64,000 nucleotides of DNA from Robiginitalea biformata HTCC2501 (GTDB taxonomy: Bacteria; Bacteroidota; Bacteroidia; Flavobacteriales; Flavobacteriaceae), in the NCBI RefSeq assembly GCF_000024125.1, contig NC_013222.1:930001-994000 (forward strand), written 5' to 3'. This document shows, in pieces, positions 61,984-64,000 of the stretch. A model generated the notes under the pieces. It was not told the origin of the DNA. It did no database searches and saw only the letters and a list, made by a program, of their open reading frames with translations. The translations under genes and the position numbers were made by a program. Positions within the stretch are counted from its first letter, which is position 1; each line of letters opens with the position of its first letter.

Positions 61984-62361
61984 ATAAATGCCCGATTTTG
62001 ACGCTTTAAAAATAAGTAAAAAAATCATCAGGGAAACTTTAAACGGTAATAATTTATCGATGAAATGCACAATTTTGACATTATTTTAACTTTTATGTGT
62101 GTAAAACAACACTTTTAAGGCCGTGCGCCATTCAATTCTCTGATCCTGAAGCCATGCCGGCTGTTTATCCTGAATATATTCCTGCCCTGTGCAAACTCCA
62201 TGCAGTCCTTCCCATGCCCCTGCCCGGGAATGCAGGGCCGGAATTTCCGCCAGCCCGATTCCAGGACCCGGTATCCCGGCGAAATCTAAGGAGCTGTGAA
62301 TTGGCCGAACCGTATCCATCTAAAATTGCCGGAAGCGTATCTTTGTAAGGAAAGCCGAGCA
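61984..62361. other. Intergenic stretch between the 28-residue peptide and uvrC
   Basis: The first part (to about 62100) is AT-rich and holds the minus-strand promoter of the peptide. The rest turns GC-rich without a convincing gene: a possible plus-strand frame ending at 62348 has a proline-rich, unrecognised product. The uvrC -7 element lies at 62338-62345. I see no terminator or RNA gene. Confidence 0.5.
62338..62345 (+). promoter_or_regulatory. -7 promoter element of uvrC
   Basis: TATCTTTG is an exact TAnnTTTG match 16 bases upstream of the ATG at 62362, giving a short leader. Confidence 0.55.
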
Positions 62362-64000
62362 ATGAGCCAAACCCCGCTGGAAATCCAATTGAAAACGCTG
62401 CCCGAAAGCCCGGGGGTGTATCAATTCTATGACGCAGACCAGCGAATGCTCTACGTCGGGAAAGCCAAGAACCTGAAGAAACGGGTCGGCTCCTACTTTA
62501 CCAAGAAGCACGACAGCGGGAAGACCCGGGTACTCGTGAAAAAAATCCGTTCGATCCGGCATATCGTTGTGCCCACCGAATCGGATGCGCTGTTGCTCGA
62601 AAACAACCTGATCAAGGAACACCAGCCCCGGTACAACGTGCTCCTCCGGGATGATAAGTCCTATCCCTGGCTCTGTATCAAAAACGAACGCTTCCCCAGG
62701 ATTTTCCCAACGCGGAACCGGATCGAAGACGGGTCTGAATATTTCGGGCCGTATACTTCCATGAAAACGGTGCGGGCACTCCTGGAGCTCATCCGGAGCG
62801 TCTACCCCCTGCGCACCTGCAACTACGACCTGGCCGCGGAGAAGATCCGGGACGGAAAGTACAAGGTATGCCTGGAATACCACCTGGGGAATTGCCTGGG
62901 ACCCTGCGAAGGGTTGCAGGACGAGGCCTCCTACATGCGGCAGGTAGACGATATCCGGCAGATTATCCGGGGGAATTTCGGTTCGTCCCTTCAGTATTTC
63001 CGGCGCAGGATGAAGCAGCTGGCCGGGGAGACGCGGTTTGAAGAGGCCCAGCAGATCAAGGAGAAGGTGGAAATCCTGGAGAATTACCAGTCAAAGTCCA
63101 CGGTGGTCCACCCCAAGATCACGGATGTCGATGTGTTTTCGATTGTGTCGGACCCCACCCATGCCTATGTGAACTACATGCAAATCGCCCACGGCCTGGT
63201 GGTCCGATCCCACACCATCGAGATAAAGAAAAAGCTCGAGGAGTCCGACGAGGACCTGCTGGCCCTTGCAATCGTCACACTCCGGGAGCGCTTCGGTTCG
63301 GATTCCGAGGAAGTCTACCTGCCCTTTGAAGTGCCGGTGGCCGGCCCGGTGCGGGTTACGGTGCCCAGCCGGGGCGACAAGCGCAAGATCGTGGAGCTAT
63401 CCCTGCGCAACGCGAAGTTCTTCCGGCAGGAACGCTTTAAGCAGATCCGGATTACGGACCCGGACCGGCACGTGAACCGGCTGATGGAACAGATGAAGAA
63501 GGACCTGCGCCTATCGGAGGAGCCCCGGCATATTGAGTGTTTCGACAACTCGAATATCCAGGGGAGCAATCCCGTGGCGGCCTGCGTGGTGTTCCGGGAC
63601 GGAAAGCCCTCGAAAAAGGAATACCGGCACTTCAATATCCGGACCGTGGAGGGACCGGACGATTTCGCATCGATGACTGAAGTGGTCCATCGCCGGTACC
63701 GGCGGATGCTCGACCAGGGGGACTCCCTGCCGCAACTCATCGTGGTCGACGGGGGAAAGGGCCAGCTGTCTGCCGCGCTGAAGAGCCTCGACGTACTCGG
63801 GTTGCGGGGGACCATTGCCATCATCGGGATCGCCAAACGGCTCGAGGAGATCTATTTCCCGAAGGATCCGATCCCGCTCTATCTGGACAAAAAATCGGAA
63901 ACCCTCCGCGTTATCCAGCAACTGCGCAACGAGGCGCACCGGTTCGGGATCACCCACCACCGCAAGAAGCGCAGTATGGCGGCCATCAGCTCGGCCCTTG
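62362..64000 (+). CDS. uvrC: Excinuclease ABC subunit C, N-terminal 546 residues (runs off the right edge)
   Basis: The visible protein has the GIY-YIG nuclease (PGVYQFYD and YVGKAKNLKKR, residues 17-41), a UVR motif near RFEEAQQIKEKVEILENY, and the start of the C-terminal RNase H-like nuclease (HIECFDNSNIQGSNPVAACVVF, and IVVDGGKGQLSAA). It makes both incisions in nucleotide excision repair with UvrA and UvrB. No stop occurs before 64000; the full protein should be about 600 residues. Confidence 0.97.
   Translation, partial: MSQTPLEIQLKTLPESPGVYQFYDADQRMLYVGKAKNLKKRVGSYFTKKHDSGKTRVLVKKIRSIRHIVVPTESDALLLENNLIKEHQPRYNVLLRDDKSYPWLCIKNERFPRIFPTRNRIEDGSEYFGPYTSMKTVRALLELIRSVYPLRTCNYDLAAEKIRDGKYKVCLEYHLGNCLGPCEGLQDEASYMRQVDDIRQIIRGNFGSSLQYFRRRMKQLAGETRFEEAQQIKEKVEILENYQSKSTVVHPKITDVDVFSIVSDPTHAYVNYMQIAHGLVVRSHTIEIKKKLEESDEDLLALAIVTLRERFGSDSEEVYLPFEVPVAGPVRVTVPSRGDKRKIVELSLRNAKFFRQERFKQIRITDPDRHVNRLMEQMKKDLRLSEEPRHIECFDNSNIQGSNPVAACVVFRDGKPSKKEYRHFNIRTVEGPDDFASMTEVVHRRYRRMLDQGDSLPQLIVVDGGKGQLSAALKSLDVLGLRGTIAIIGIAKRLEEIYFPKDPIPLYLDKKSETLRVIQQLRNEAHRFGITHHRKKRSMAAISSAL

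Noticed and set aside
62097..62348. An 83-codon plus-strand frame upstream of uvrC
   Set aside because: It is proline-rich and unrecognised, uses a non-ATG start and covers the uvrC promoter, so it is probably spurious.

Overview
The window looks like chromosome of a GC-rich member of the Flavobacteriaceae (Bacteroidetes). Reasons: many genes are preceded by the Bacteroidetes -7 promoter element TAnnTTTG (at least 17 exact matches here) and few by Shine-Dalgarno sites; several families are typical of the phylum (viroplasmin-type RNase H, IPExxxVDY protein, the Bat operon, a long LspA); and the gene order purF - PfkB kinase - rnhA - purN / acpP - fabF - rnc - IPExxxVDY - pyk is one I associate with flavobacteria. 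The coding GC bias and protein sequences suggest a Robiginitalea-like organism, but that is inference. I see no insertion sequence, prophage, CRISPR array, rRNA or complete tRNA gene; this is mostly ordinary core genome.

Layout. 1-10 kb: purine synthesis (purF start, purN), a sugar kinase, RNase H, the acpP-fabF fatty-acid pair, rnc, pyk, dinB, a CYTH protein, a YciI-like lipoprotein and pheS. 10-14.5 kb: two SulP anion transporters around a beta-carbonic anhydrase, probably for bicarbonate handling. 14.8-23.9 kb: one tightly packed minus-strand operon, moxR - DUF58 - BatD-like - batA - batB - batC - batD - batE. 24-30 kb: aldo/keto reductase, SDR and Schlafen-like ATP-binding gene, then an amylosucrase-fructokinase pair for sucrose use. 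30-33 kb: an SPFH/GYF_2 protein, a zinc-ribbon membrane protein and a PPP-type phosphatase in one transcription unit. 33.6-34.2 kb: a gene-poor stretch with an orphan terminator and a possible 41-codon gene. 34-42.5 kb: ALDH7 and 3-hydroxyanthranilate dioxygenase, CAP and CvpA proteins, glpD and gpsA facing each other, and a lipoprotein with an internal repeat. 42.6-49.5 kb: a third SulP transporter with a TTG start, cytochrome c lipoprotein, YheT hydrolase, nitronate monooxygenase, thioesterase, EamA transporter, ArsC-like protein and a DUF3298-type lipoprotein. 49.5-64 kb: a trans-sulfuration enzyme, gdhA, recO, a TonB-dependent receptor, ileS, a DksA-family protein, lspA, formyl-THF cyclo-ligase, an untracked 28-residue membrane peptide and the first 546 codons of uvrC.

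How parts connect: acpP/fabF supply fatty acid synthesis and glpD/gpsA govern glycerol-3-phosphate, so both touch membrane lipid supply; ileS-dksA-(secreted protein)-lspA lie in series; many envelope lipoproteins need LspA. Most starts were re-chosen from longer open frames because those began at TTG/GTG or because a -7 element lay inside the longer frame.
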